64,000 bases of DNA, from contig NC_008576.1 in NCBI RefSeq assembly GCF_000014865.1, positions 3,687,001 to 3,751,000 of the forward strand, read 5' to 3'. A program made the position numbers and the translations under genes. A model generated the notes under the pieces. That model had not been told where the DNA came from. It saw nothing but the letters and a program-made list of their open reading frames with translations, and did no database searches. The DNA is from Magnetococcus marinus MC-1. Its GTDB lineage: Bacteria; Pseudomonadota; Magnetococcia; Magnetococcales; Magnetococcaceae. This document shows, in pieces, positions 8,400 through 17,108 of this stretch (positions are counted from its first letter, which is position 1; each line of letters starts with the position of its first letter).

Positions 8400-10783
8400 G
8401 TCGCCAACACCCGCTGTTACAACTATGGATTCTCTTCTGGGTCTGCACCTTGGCGCACCCGGCACTCGCTCTGTTCGAGGAAGAAAAACGGGTTATCCTA
8501 ACCTTTTATAATGCAGAAAACGAGTTGGGCTACTTCTCTACCCCAGCCCACCAAAATGCTGAGCAGCCCCTCAACCATCTGGGCCTCACCCTGCGTCATC
8601 TCCCCATCCAAGGGGGGCTGCCAGATCTGCACAAGATGCCCCACGTCCGGGGAATTTTACTCTGGTTTGAAAATCCGCTACTCGAAGACCCCGCCGCCTT
8701 TTTAGAGTGGTGCATTCGTGCCATGCGCGCCGGCAAGCGGCTTGTTTTAATAGGTCCCTTGGTCTTTAACAACGACATTCACGACAAACCGGCCCCCCAG
8801 CGTCTGTTAAAAACTTTTTGGAACATGCTGGGGCTGGCGACCGACCAAGATTGGCTGAGCGCCACCCACAACCTAGAACTCACCTATGATGATCCAAGTA
8901 TTGTACCCTATGAGCGGGACTATCAAGGCACTTTGGCGCAATACCAGCCCATTTATAAAGTGCGTAAAGATGTACGCCCACTCCTCACTGCGAAGTTAAA
9001 AGGGAGCGATGCCCCCCCGCATATTCTGGCCGCTATCACAAAAAATGGGGGGTATGTGGCCGAAGGGTATGCCTTTTATTTGAGTAATGAAGAAGAGATT
9101 TTTCGCCAGTGGTATCTCAACCCTTTCCGCTTTTTTCGAGACGCCTTTGCCACCCAAGCGATGCCCAAACCGGATCACACCACCCTCTCTGGACGACGCA
9201 TCTTTTACAGCCACATTGATGGCGATGCTTGGCGCAGTGAAACCCGCATTAAAAAATACCAACGCAAGGGGATGCGTTATGTCTCGGATGTTATTTTAGA
9301 AGAGGTGGTCAAAGCGTATCCCGACCTACCGGTTACGGTGGCCCCGGTGGTGGCGGACCTCGACCCGACCTGGTTTGGCCGCCCTACCTTTATTAAGACC
9401 GCCCGAGAGATCTTCTCTTATAAACATGTGGAGGCCGGTAGCCATACCTACAGCCATCCTCTTCAGTGGAGCTTTTTTGAAAATCCTGACCCCGAAGCCG
9501 AGCTCCCATTTTTGCATCTTTACCCGCAACGGGACCAAACCGACATGGTGGATTATCTGTTGCGCTCGGTAGGGTTACGCAAAAATGAAGCCTCGGCCAC
9601 ACCGGACTCTCAGGGTTGGAAACAGGTTGCCGCAAGAGCCCTACGCAAAAAGAATGAACAGGCTAAAAAAGAGACCCTTCAACTCTTTAACCATTACGAT
9701 ATTCCCCGTGCCTTTGCGGTCAAGCCCTTTGACCTTAACCTAGAGATCCAGGGCTCCTTTGATTTTATTAACACGCTGCTGCCCGCAAAAAAACGTGTCG
9801 AGGTGCTGCAATGGTCAGGGAATTGCGTACCCTTTGAAGCGGCCGTACGACAAACCCGCGAAGCGGGGGTGCAAAACCTTAATGGCGGCGATAGCCGCTT
9901 TGATCCCGAGTATCCCTCGGTGGCATGGCTAAGTCCCTTTGGCCGCTATGTGGGCGACGAGGTGCAGATTTACGCCTCGGCCAGTAACGAAAACACCTAC
10001 ACCGATCTATGGACCGACCGCTTTTTTGGTTTCATGCATCTGGTGGAAACCTTTAAAAACACCGAGACCCCCAGACGTCTCCAGCCCATGAATATTTATT
10101 ACCATATGTATAGTGGAGAACGGGTTGCCAGCCTCAAGGCGCTGCGCCATAACCTGGACTATGCCCGTTCCCGTTCCTTAACCCCGGTCACCACCAGCCA
10201 GTTTGCTAGCATTACCGCTGGGGCCATGGTGGCACGCCTCTACAGCGAGGGTCCCGACTTATGGCGGGTCGAAAATCATGGCAATCTTGGCACGTTACGC
10301 TTTGATGACGCCTCACTAAAGGTGGTCGACATGCCCCGTTCACAGGGCGTGCTTGGCTACCGTCATTATCAGGGCAGTCTCTATGTCGCGCTGGATAGCA
10401 GTGTCGATAAGCCCATCATCGCGTTGGCGGAAAACACCACCCCACACCGCATCACTGACGCCAAAATGCCCTACTTGATTGACGCCCGTTGGTGGGTCTC
10501 CAAGCTTCAACGCGAGGGGGATGCTCAGTTGCGCTTTGCGGCACGTGGCTTTGGCGAGGGGGAAATGCGTTGGAAAATGAGCCAACCGGGGCTCTACTAC
10601 ATCACCATGGAGACCCCTGCGCAGAACTGGCGCGAAGAGGTGCAGGTGCAGACCGACGCTTTGGGTATTCTGCATTTTAGTTTGCCGGCACGAGCCATTG
10701 ATGGCGTCACCATCTCCATTGAGTTGGGCCAACCCTTGCAGCCCGCCGCCAATAGCCCCCACACCCAACAGGATGCCGCATGA
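8396..10783 (+). CDS. pelA: PelA-type polysaccharide deacetylase, hydrolase domain absent
   Basis: 795 residues from ATG 8396, which overlaps the previous stop by ATGA. It has an N-terminal signal peptide (cleavage near ALA-LF, about residue 26), then a domain of about 240 residues without known motifs, then the deacetylase core. HIDGD (about 272-276) and the metal-binding HTYSHP (about 349-354) match the zinc-site Asp/His motifs of PelA, and NGGDSRFD lies further on. A C-terminal beta-rich domain follows. In Pel biosynthesis this activity removes acetyl groups from the nascent polymer in the periplasm, making it cationic and exportable. The TIM-barrel hydrolase that normally precedes it in Gram-negative PelA is the separate upstream gene. 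Its stop overlaps the next gene by ATGA. Confidence 0.9.
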   Translation: MSRQHPLLQLWILFWVCTLAHPALALFEEEKRVILTFYNAENELGYFSTPAHQNAEQPLNHLGLTLRHLPIQGGLPDLHKMPHVRGILLWFENPLLEDPAAFLEWCIRAMRAGKRLVLIGPLVFNNDIHDKPAPQRLLKTFWNMLGLATDQDWLSATHNLELTYDDPSIVPYERDYQGTLAQYQPIYKVRKDVRPLLTAKLKGSDAPPHILAAITKNGGYVAEGYAFYLSNEEEIFRQWYLNPFRFFRDAFATQAMPKPDHTTLSGRRIFYSHIDGDAWRSETRIKKYQRKGMRYVSDVILEEVVKAYPDLPVTVAPVVADLDPTWFGRPTFIKTAREIFSYKHVEAGSHTYSHPLQWSFFENPDPEAELPFLHLYPQRDQTDMVDYLLRSVGLRKNEASATPDSQGWKQVAARALRKKNEQAKKETLQLFNHYDIPRAFAVKPFDLNLEIQGSFDFINTLLPAKKRVEVLQWSGNCVPFEAAVRQTREAGVQNLNGGDSRFDPEYPSVAWLSPFGRYVGDEVQIYASASNENTYTDLWTDRFFGFMHLVETFKNTETPRRLQPMNIYYHMYSGERVASLKALRHNLDYARSRSLTPVTTSQFASITAGAMVARLYSEGPDLWRVENHGNLGTLRFDDASLKVVDMPRSQGVLGYRHYQGSLYVALDSSVDKPIIALAENTTPHRITDAKMPYLIDARWWVSKLQREGDAQLRFAARGFGEGEMRWKMSQPGLYYITMETPAQNWREEVQVQTDALGILHFSLPARAIDGVTISIELGQPLQPAANSPHTQQDAA

Positions 10784-13485
10784 TACGCTACCTGTTGACC
10801 ATGTTGTTTTTGGTCTCTCTTGGCGTGGCGCTATCGACACTCATGCTGCCAAATGATGAAGTGTTGGCCTTGATGTATTTGAAAGATAAAGATTTTGATA
10901 CGGCTCAAGGTTATTTAGAATCCTTTGTTGACGCCAGCAAAGAGATGCCCGACAGTGCCGTCCTACCCTTGGCAAAGCTCCATTTACAGAATGGCCAAGT
11001 GGATAAAGCTGTCAAGCTGCTGGAAGATTTTTTAAAGCGTCGTCCCGAAAATATCGAAGCGCAAAAGCTGCTCAACACCTACTACCAATATGCGCAGCGC
11101 CCCACCGAATATCTGCGTAATTTGGAAGCGATCGTCAAAAAAACCCCAGACAAGGATGCCTTAATTCGACTCTCACGCCTCTACAACCAACGGGGCATGC
11201 ATGACAGCCAGATTGATGTGCTCTATCAACTTATCAAGTATTACCCCGAAGACACCCGTCCTTATGGGGATCTAACGCGCATGCTCGCCTCCAAAAAGCG
11301 CTATGACGAGGCGGTGGAGGTGATGCTAAGGCTCCGTGAAGAGAAACATCTTTTCCTTAGGGAGGATGAAAAGGAGCTGCTGTTGGACCTGCTGCTGTTG
11401 GCTGATCGACTACAGCAGGCGCAGACTTTGAGCAAATCGTGGTTGGATGAGCGTTTTGACCCAGATCATGCGCTACGCTACACCGAACAGTTCCATTATG
11501 GCGTTGGCTTTCGCAGCGCTTGGGAATTCATTAATCCCTATGTGGAGCAGGTGAGCAAGCATGCCCGTTTGCTGGCCAAATGGGCCGAGTTGGCCACCGC
11601 CGTTGGCGCAGGGGAACAGGCCTATACGCTACTAAAAAAACGCTATCAAGCTCAAGGATTAAGCCATGAGCTTGTGGCGCAATTGGCCGATCTAGCCTTA
11701 CAGCGCAAAGAGATTGACTACGCCTTTGACGTCGCGCTCGCCATGCCCGAAAAGGTGCTGCCGGAGTGGTTGGCCATTAATCTGATCGCGGCGGCCATGG
11801 AATTAAAAAAACCAGATTTGGCCAAGCGGTTGCATAGCTATTTGAGTGACTCTTTTTTACAGGCGCACCCCGTGTTAGCGGGTGAGTTTGCCTTGACCTT
11901 GGAGCGTCCGGCAGAAGCGCTCAAATGGATTGAACTGGCCAAGCGCCAGAACACTCTGCCGGTGGACCGCAAGTTACGGCTAGCGGCGTTGATGATGCGC
12001 ACCGGTCAGCAAGCTGAGGCGTTGGAGCGTATCCAAGTGCTCGCCCCCGACCCACGCACGCCCCCTTGGCTGCTTTATGATCTGGCAGGGTTTATCCTGC
12101 GCACCAAGGGCGACAAACAGGGCTTGGCCATGTTTGATGTGTTGCGCAGCCAGCGCCAGGAGCCTGCGGTACAGGCGGCATGGGCGTTGATGGCCATTAG
12201 CCAAAACAGCCAGATTGAGGAAGTGAGCCATTGGTTTAAAAGCCATGTAGAAAACTTGCCCAGCAACTTGGTAGCCGACATTACCTATTTGGCCATTGAA
12301 CGGCAGCTTGGTGAACTGGGGGTAAGGGGTGCCCAACGGCTGGTGCAATTGGACCCCATTCGTGAAAACCGACTTACCTTGGTCAATGCCACCCTTGCCC
12401 ATAAACAGCCTGGGCAAGCGCTACGCCTGATACAGAGCCTGCGACCCGCCCAGAGCGAGGCTGAAGAGGGGCTCTATGGGCAGGTATTAATGGCGGTTTG
12501 GGCCGCTGGGGATAAATCGGTGCAGGCTGAGCTGGCCCACTATTTAGCCCAGCGCATGGACGACCCCAAGCTGGGGGATGAAGATCGTAAGGCACTGGCT
12601 TTCATGGCACTTGAGGTGGGTAATCGTGAGGAGGCGGTGCAAACCTTTATGCAGTTGAGCGCCAAGGAGGGACCCAACAGCCCCACCATGGCCTCGCTAC
12701 GCTACATCTGGGGGCCGCGACCCAAACAGGCGTATATCGAGTGGATGGCCGAACAAGCCAGCCATGGCGACCAAAAAGCGTTACCTGGATGGCTGACTCA
12801 TCTGGTAGAATCCGGGGCAGCAGCGTATGCGCTACGCCTTGCAGCGCCACGTGCCCCGGCGGCGGGAACGGACCCCGCCTTTACCGATGCCTATCTCCTG
12901 ATCCTAGCCACGTTGAATAAAAAACAACGTATGGGTGAGGTGATCCGCCGGGAAGCGGATGTGGCCCAATCCATTGAACGACTCCATGACTTAGCCAAAC
13001 GCGCCGAGCAGGAGAACCTGCCTGCCGATGCGGGCTACTGTTTTAACTTGGTATTGGATCGTGACCCCTTGGATGAGGTGGCCTTAAAGCGGTTGGGCTA
13101 TATGGCCTTCTTTGATGGCAAGTGGGAGGTGGTGGAAAAATATTTGGGCCGCTTTTTGGCCCACTATGAGGGGGACTATGAGACCAGCTTTTATCTGGCC
13201 GAGGTCTACTACTCCATGAACCGGCTGGAGCAAGCCAAGCCCTTTTATCTGCGCACTTTAGAGAAAATCGCGCAATTAAAAGAGCAGCCTTTTTCGATTC
13301 GCATGACCCGCACGCGCATTCATCAACGCATGGGGGAGCATGCTCTGGCCTTGCGAGAGTACGCTAAGTTAATCAAAGAGCAGCCAGACAACCCATTTTT
13401 AAGGGCCGATTATGTTGAGCTTTTATTGCTCGCAGGCCACGTCAAAGAGGCAGGGAACATCATGCGGGAGATGGGTGTGCGATGA
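10780..13485 (+). CDS. pelB: PelB-like TPR scaffold without a beta-barrel
   Basis: 901 residues with one N-terminal membrane segment (about 3-22) and then almost entirely helical tetratricopeptide-type repeats up to the C-terminus; clear ones are near residues 30-100, 120-190 and 780-895. Pseudomonas PelB is one protein with an N-terminal membrane anchor, a long periplasmic TPR superhelix and a C-terminal outer-membrane barrel. This protein supplies the first two and ends without barrel strands; the next gene supplies the barrel. The known role of the PelB TPR region is to bind and position PelA in the periplasm. It is coupled to both neighbours by ATGA overlaps. Confidence 0.85.
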   Translation: MIRYLLTMLFLVSLGVALSTLMLPNDEVLALMYLKDKDFDTAQGYLESFVDASKEMPDSAVLPLAKLHLQNGQVDKAVKLLEDFLKRRPENIEAQKLLNTYYQYAQRPTEYLRNLEAIVKKTPDKDALIRLSRLYNQRGMHDSQIDVLYQLIKYYPEDTRPYGDLTRMLASKKRYDEAVEVMLRLREEKHLFLREDEKELLLDLLLLADRLQQAQTLSKSWLDERFDPDHALRYTEQFHYGVGFRSAWEFINPYVEQVSKHARLLAKWAELATAVGAGEQAYTLLKKRYQAQGLSHELVAQLADLALQRKEIDYAFDVALAMPEKVLPEWLAINLIAAAMELKKPDLAKRLHSYLSDSFLQAHPVLAGEFALTLERPAEALKWIELAKRQNTLPVDRKLRLAALMMRTGQQAEALERIQVLAPDPRTPPWLLYDLAGFILRTKGDKQGLAMFDVLRSQRQEPAVQAAWALMAISQNSQIEEVSHWFKSHVENLPSNLVADITYLAIERQLGELGVRGAQRLVQLDPIRENRLTLVNATLAHKQPGQALRLIQSLRPAQSEAEEGLYGQVLMAVWAAGDKSVQAELAHYLAQRMDDPKLGDEDRKALAFMALEVGNREEAVQTFMQLSAKEGPNSPTMASLRYIWGPRPKQAYIEWMAEQASHGDQKALPGWLTHLVESGAAAYALRLAAPRAPAAGTDPAFTDAYLLILATLNKKQRMGEVIRREADVAQSIERLHDLAKRAEQENLPADAGYCFNLVLDRDPLDEVALKRLGYMAFFDGKWEVVEKYLGRFLAHYEGDYETSFYLAEVYYSMNRLEQAKPFYLRTLEKIAQLKEQPFSIRMTRTRIHQRMGEHALALREYAKLIKEQPDNPFLRADYVELLLLAGHVKEAGNIMREMGVR

Positions 13486-16337
13486 GCCTTTTGGGGCAAT
13501 CAGCACGGTTTAGCCGACTGCAACGTATGGCTGGACTGTTTGTAGGAGTCTGCATGACCGGCTTACCGCTGGTCTCGCAATCGGCGCCCCATGCCCAAAG
13601 CACCCTAACCACCCCCCCTCCACACGGCCCGAAACAACTCCTTTGGCGCGCCCCCCAGAGATTGAGCAACAACCCTCTGTTGGTCGATGAGCGTCAGAGT
13701 CCGCAGGTGCCGCCGATCTCTTTGGAAAAAGCGCTACAACGGCCCATTTTTAATGTGCCAGAAGGGGGGCCGCAGTTGGTCTCGCTCATTGATGAGCGCC
13801 AAGGTAGGCGCATTGATTTTCCCACTACCCTGCCCAGTTACTACTCCTGGATTCAGGAGATGATGCAGCAGCCCGTCGCAACGGTAGAGATGACGCTGCT
13901 GACACCAGCACCCCAACAGGCTGAAATTTTTCGGGAAACGGTCGCGAGCCTTGCCGACGAACGCCCCACGGGGGGGCGCCTCTTGGCGGCACTCACCCTC
14001 TCTGACCAACAGATGATGCGCCCCATAAGCCGCTATGCGCCTCCTCCACGGGGCATGCAACGGCCTGGACCAAGTGTTTTTCATGATGGTATTCCCACCA
14101 TCGAGATGGTCCCGATGGATGCACCGGCGGAAGGCCCCCCCCATGCTTTAGGGGAATCCATGCAGAACATGGGCATACGCCCCATGGATGAGCAGGCGCT
14201 GTCGGACATTCCGGTGGTGGAGTTGGCTCAGTTGGAAGATCCTGCCACGCTGATGGAGCCCCCGCCCCAACGCTCGATGGCCCTACCCCATGCACGCGCT
14301 GCCCGCGATACCGAGCAGGATGATATCGACCCCATGCCCGCTTTGCCGCTGGGCATGGGCATACCCCTGCAACCCATGATGCCTGCACGTGGCAAGCAAC
14401 CCGAGCCCCCTGCACAACGGCCCAATCCAGGTCTATTACAGCAGACGCCCCCGCAACCGTTCAGGCCAGCATCCCCCTCCGGGCAGGCTCTACCGATGTT
14501 GCCCAGCCCCACCGGCTCGATGCCACCGGTGGACCGCCACGACACCACTCCAGCCATCCAGCTACAATCGGCCCGTGGAGCAACCCCAGCTCAGCCGGGT
14601 GCGGGGCAGAGCCACGCCCAGGATGCCCCCTTGGACCGTCCCCCCCGGCGGCGCAGCTTGGAGAACAAGCTGGAGATGAGCGCTTCTATTGCCCCCGCCA
14701 CCGGGTTGACACCTCCTGAAGGCCGCGCCCCAACCCATGCGGATTGGTTGAACGAGGCCCTTGCCAACATGCCTGCGCCCCCCTTGCCACTAGGGTTGGG
14801 CGACGGCCCCTATGCGGAGATGATTCAACAAGCCCGAGCCAGCGGACAGGTTATCGCTGCGGGACAGATTGAGTCTAATGATCACGCCAAACTGGTGTTG
14901 ATCTGGCCGGAGCCCATTCAATTTGAGAAACAGGTCACGGGCAAGGAGGCGCTGCTGCGCTTTAATGCCCCCTTTAACCCCAAGGATTTGGATAAGGCCC
15001 TTGCTGAACTAACCGGTTGGTTGGGCGATGTGCGTTATGGTTATGACACTTTGCTGGTGCGTGCCAGCATGGCAGGCACGAATTTTGATGTCGTGGTCGA
15101 TGGTCAGAGCATGATCATCGGCATCTCCCGTCCGCCGCCAGAGCCTGAACGGGATGAGCGCCGCGCCCAGACTGAGTCTCGCCTGCGTTATCTGCAAACC
15201 AAGGCGATGCGTGAGGAAGGGGCGCTCTATTCGGCCAAGGCACGTATGAGCGGCTTATTGTCCGAGGATTTGACCAATACGGAATTTCTTGCCGAGCAGG
15301 GCAATCTTGAACAAGATCTAGGCCGCTGGCGTCATGCGGTGGCGCTGTATGATCGCGGTTTGGAGCAGGCCCCTGGCGAGTTCAACATTATCTACGCCAA
15401 GGCCAACCAGATTTACACCCATGGGGATTGGGCGGATGTGGGTCAAACCTATAAAAACACCAGCACCAGTAATGAGCGACAGGTTAGCAGCTACAGCCGT
15501 TATCACCACACTTTTCGCCACCACTGGGATATGACCCTACAGGCCAAACATGGCTCGGTGTCCATCGACAACCTACTCAGGAGCGACGGCACCACCGCCA
15601 TCCGGGCCGAAGAGTCCTGGTGGCAAGAAGCGCTGAGCATGGGCTACGACTATGACCATGGCGACCGTGCCGAACTGGAACTTCAGCATGCCAACAAGGG
15701 CGGCCTTGGGGTTACGGCGACCCAGATCTGGATCACCCCCTTTAGCAGCCGCACCACCTTGCAGGCCAGCTATCGGGCGATGTATGAGGGGCTGGCTCTC
15801 TCATTGGCCGATGGTGGACACCGCTCTAAGTTGGAGCTTAGTCGGCTGGATTTTTGGCCCAACAGTTGGCGCTCCATTGTGACCGGCTCGGTTAACCGCT
15901 ATGGGTTTGAAACGGATGAAAATGCGGTGGAGTCGATTATTCTCTCGGGTTCGCTGCGCTACGACCTGCTGCAACGCCCCAATCAGGAGATCTCCTACAC
16001 GGTGGAGAAGGAGTATGTCGACGAAAAGAGCAAAGCGCAGCGCCAGGATGCCGGAGGGAACCTCTTTTATCTGTTCCCCATTGATGATCGCGAAACCCAC
16101 AGCCTTAATTTTGGCTGGTATGAGCCGCTTACCGACTATCTGCGTTATGACGCGTCGGTGGGTTACTCCTATGATCGGCTAACCAAAGCCAAGGGGCCAG
16201 CTTGGCAGATTGGGCTGGTCTATGAACCCTTGGCTGATTTAGAAACCGGCCTACGTTTGCAGGGGTCGGTAAGCAGCTCCAACGGCGTTGCTGGACGCAC
16301 CGAGAGCTTTAGCTGGTATTTGCGTTTTCGTTTTTAA
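13482..16337 (+). CDS. PelB-like outer-membrane beta-barrel protein with Pro-rich linker
   Basis: 951 residues starting at ATG 13482, which overlaps the previous stop. Order: signal peptide (about 1-35), a very Pro-, Met- and Gln-rich region (about 40-440), a small domain around 455-560 that resembles AMIN-type beta domains (low certainty), a short TPR stretch (about 575-660), and a C-terminal beta-barrel of about 290 residues with alternating aromatic strands, ending in RFRF. A terminal Phe is the usual outer-membrane assembly signal. The barrel and the preceding TPR match the C-terminal part of PelB, the Pel export channel. The long Pro-rich insertion is not part of the Pseudomonas protein. 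It is followed 62 bp later by PelC. Confidence 0.82.
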   Translation: MSLLGQSARFSRLQRMAGLFVGVCMTGLPLVSQSAPHAQSTLTTPPPHGPKQLLWRAPQRLSNNPLLVDERQSPQVPPISLEKALQRPIFNVPEGGPQLVSLIDERQGRRIDFPTTLPSYYSWIQEMMQQPVATVEMTLLTPAPQQAEIFRETVASLADERPTGGRLLAALTLSDQQMMRPISRYAPPPRGMQRPGPSVFHDGIPTIEMVPMDAPAEGPPHALGESMQNMGIRPMDEQALSDIPVVELAQLEDPATLMEPPPQRSMALPHARAARDTEQDDIDPMPALPLGMGIPLQPMMPARGKQPEPPAQRPNPGLLQQTPPQPFRPASPSGQALPMLPSPTGSMPPVDRHDTTPAIQLQSARGATPAQPGAGQSHAQDAPLDRPPRRRSLENKLEMSASIAPATGLTPPEGRAPTHADWLNEALANMPAPPLPLGLGDGPYAEMIQQARASGQVIAAGQIESNDHAKLVLIWPEPIQFEKQVTGKEALLRFNAPFNPKDLDKALAELTGWLGDVRYGYDTLLVRASMAGTNFDVVVDGQSMIIGISRPPPEPERDERRAQTESRLRYLQTKAMREEGALYSAKARMSGLLSEDLTNTEFLAEQGNLEQDLGRWRHAVALYDRGLEQAPGEFNIIYAKANQIYTHGDWADVGQTYKNTSTSNERQVSSYSRYHHTFRHHWDMTLQAKHGSVSIDNLLRSDGTTAIRAEESWWQEALSMGYDYDHGDRAELELQHANKGGLGVTATQIWITPFSSRTTLQASYRAMYEGLALSLADGGHRSKLELSRLDFWPNSWRSIVTGSVNRYGFETDENAVESIILSGSLRYDLLQRPNQEISYTVEKEYVDEKSKAQRQDAGGNLFYLFPIDDRETHSLNFGWYEPLTDYLRYDASVGYSYDRLTKAKGPAWQIGLVYEPLADLETGLRLQGSVSSSNGVAGRTESFSWYLRFRF

Positions 16338-16399
16338 TGGCACCGCACCCAGCAGGCTTGAACAACCCAAAAAAACCCGTAATCGGGGAGAGTTTAAAG

Positions 16400-17092
16400 A
16401 TGAAAATTAAGGGATGGATAAAAAAAGGGCGTAGCTGTCTGCTGTTGCTGTTGGGCACACTGCTGATGGTGGGTTGCTCCATGGGTACGGACCGCTCGTT
16501 TGTACTAAAAGATGCGCTGCCCCGCCAGATGACGGTGGCGGTACTGCCCTTTGAAAATTTGAGCAACAACCCTAATGGCGGATTGATTGTCGCTCAACTC
16601 CTTTCCACCGAGCTCTACCATCGGCAGATTTTTCAGCAGATGGAAGAGACCGAAATGCGCCGCCTATTAACCCAGAACAAGGTGGATATGGATCGCCTGT
16701 CCGATGTCTCACTGGCCCGCAAGGTTGGGCTGATGTTGGGGGTGGATGCGGTGATTCTGGGCAGCGTTTCGGAGCTTTCGTATCAACACGGTCTGCGCGA
16801 GGAGCCTGCGGTGGGCTTTAATGTGCAACTGCTGCGGGTTGCGGATAGCAAGGTGGTGTGGCGGGGCAGTCAATCGTTGATGGGCAGTGGCTGGCTGCGT
16901 CGTGAGAGCCTCATCTACACCGCCCAGCAGGCGGCCAGTCAGTTGGTGGCGCGCATGGATCACGGGTATGGGGCCGACGGCTCAAAGACCGCCCCGACAG
17001 CAGCCAGCGCTACCCAGCCAAGCGGCACGACCGCCGCCCTTGCACCCACAGCGGAAGCCCCGGCCACCGTGCCTGCGCATTCGGAACCCTAA
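16400..17092 (+). CDS. pelC: PelC outer-membrane lipoprotein
   Basis: 230 residues from ATG 16400, which has a strong GGGGAG Shine-Dalgarno sequence; the frame is open 21 codons earlier but without support. A basic n-region and hydrophobic stretch end in the lipobox LMVGC (Cys 26). The body has the CsgG/PelC fold signature: VAVLPFENLSNN, ELYHRQIFQQMEETEMRRLL and LGVDAVILGSVSELSY. PelC is known to form a dodecameric periplasmic ring that guides cationic Pel towards the PelB barrel. After about residue 195 there is an Ala/Thr/Pro-rich tail of about 35 residues that is not part of the core fold. Confidence 0.93.
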   Translation: MKIKGWIKKGRSCLLLLLGTLLMVGCSMGTDRSFVLKDALPRQMTVAVLPFENLSNNPNGGLIVAQLLSTELYHRQIFQQMEETEMRRLLTQNKVDMDRLSDVSLARKVGLMLGVDAVILGSVSELSYQHGLREEPAVGFNVQLLRVADSKVVWRGSQSLMGSGWLRRESLIYTAQQAASQLVARMDHGYGADGSKTAPTAASATQPSGTTAALAPTAEAPATVPAHSEP

Positions 17093-17108
17093 CCGGTTAG
17101 GTTTATCC

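Noticed and set aside
12075-12417. Minus-strand frames inside the PelB TPR gene
   Set aside because: Shadow frames of a gene with clear TPR content and coupled starts on the plus strand.
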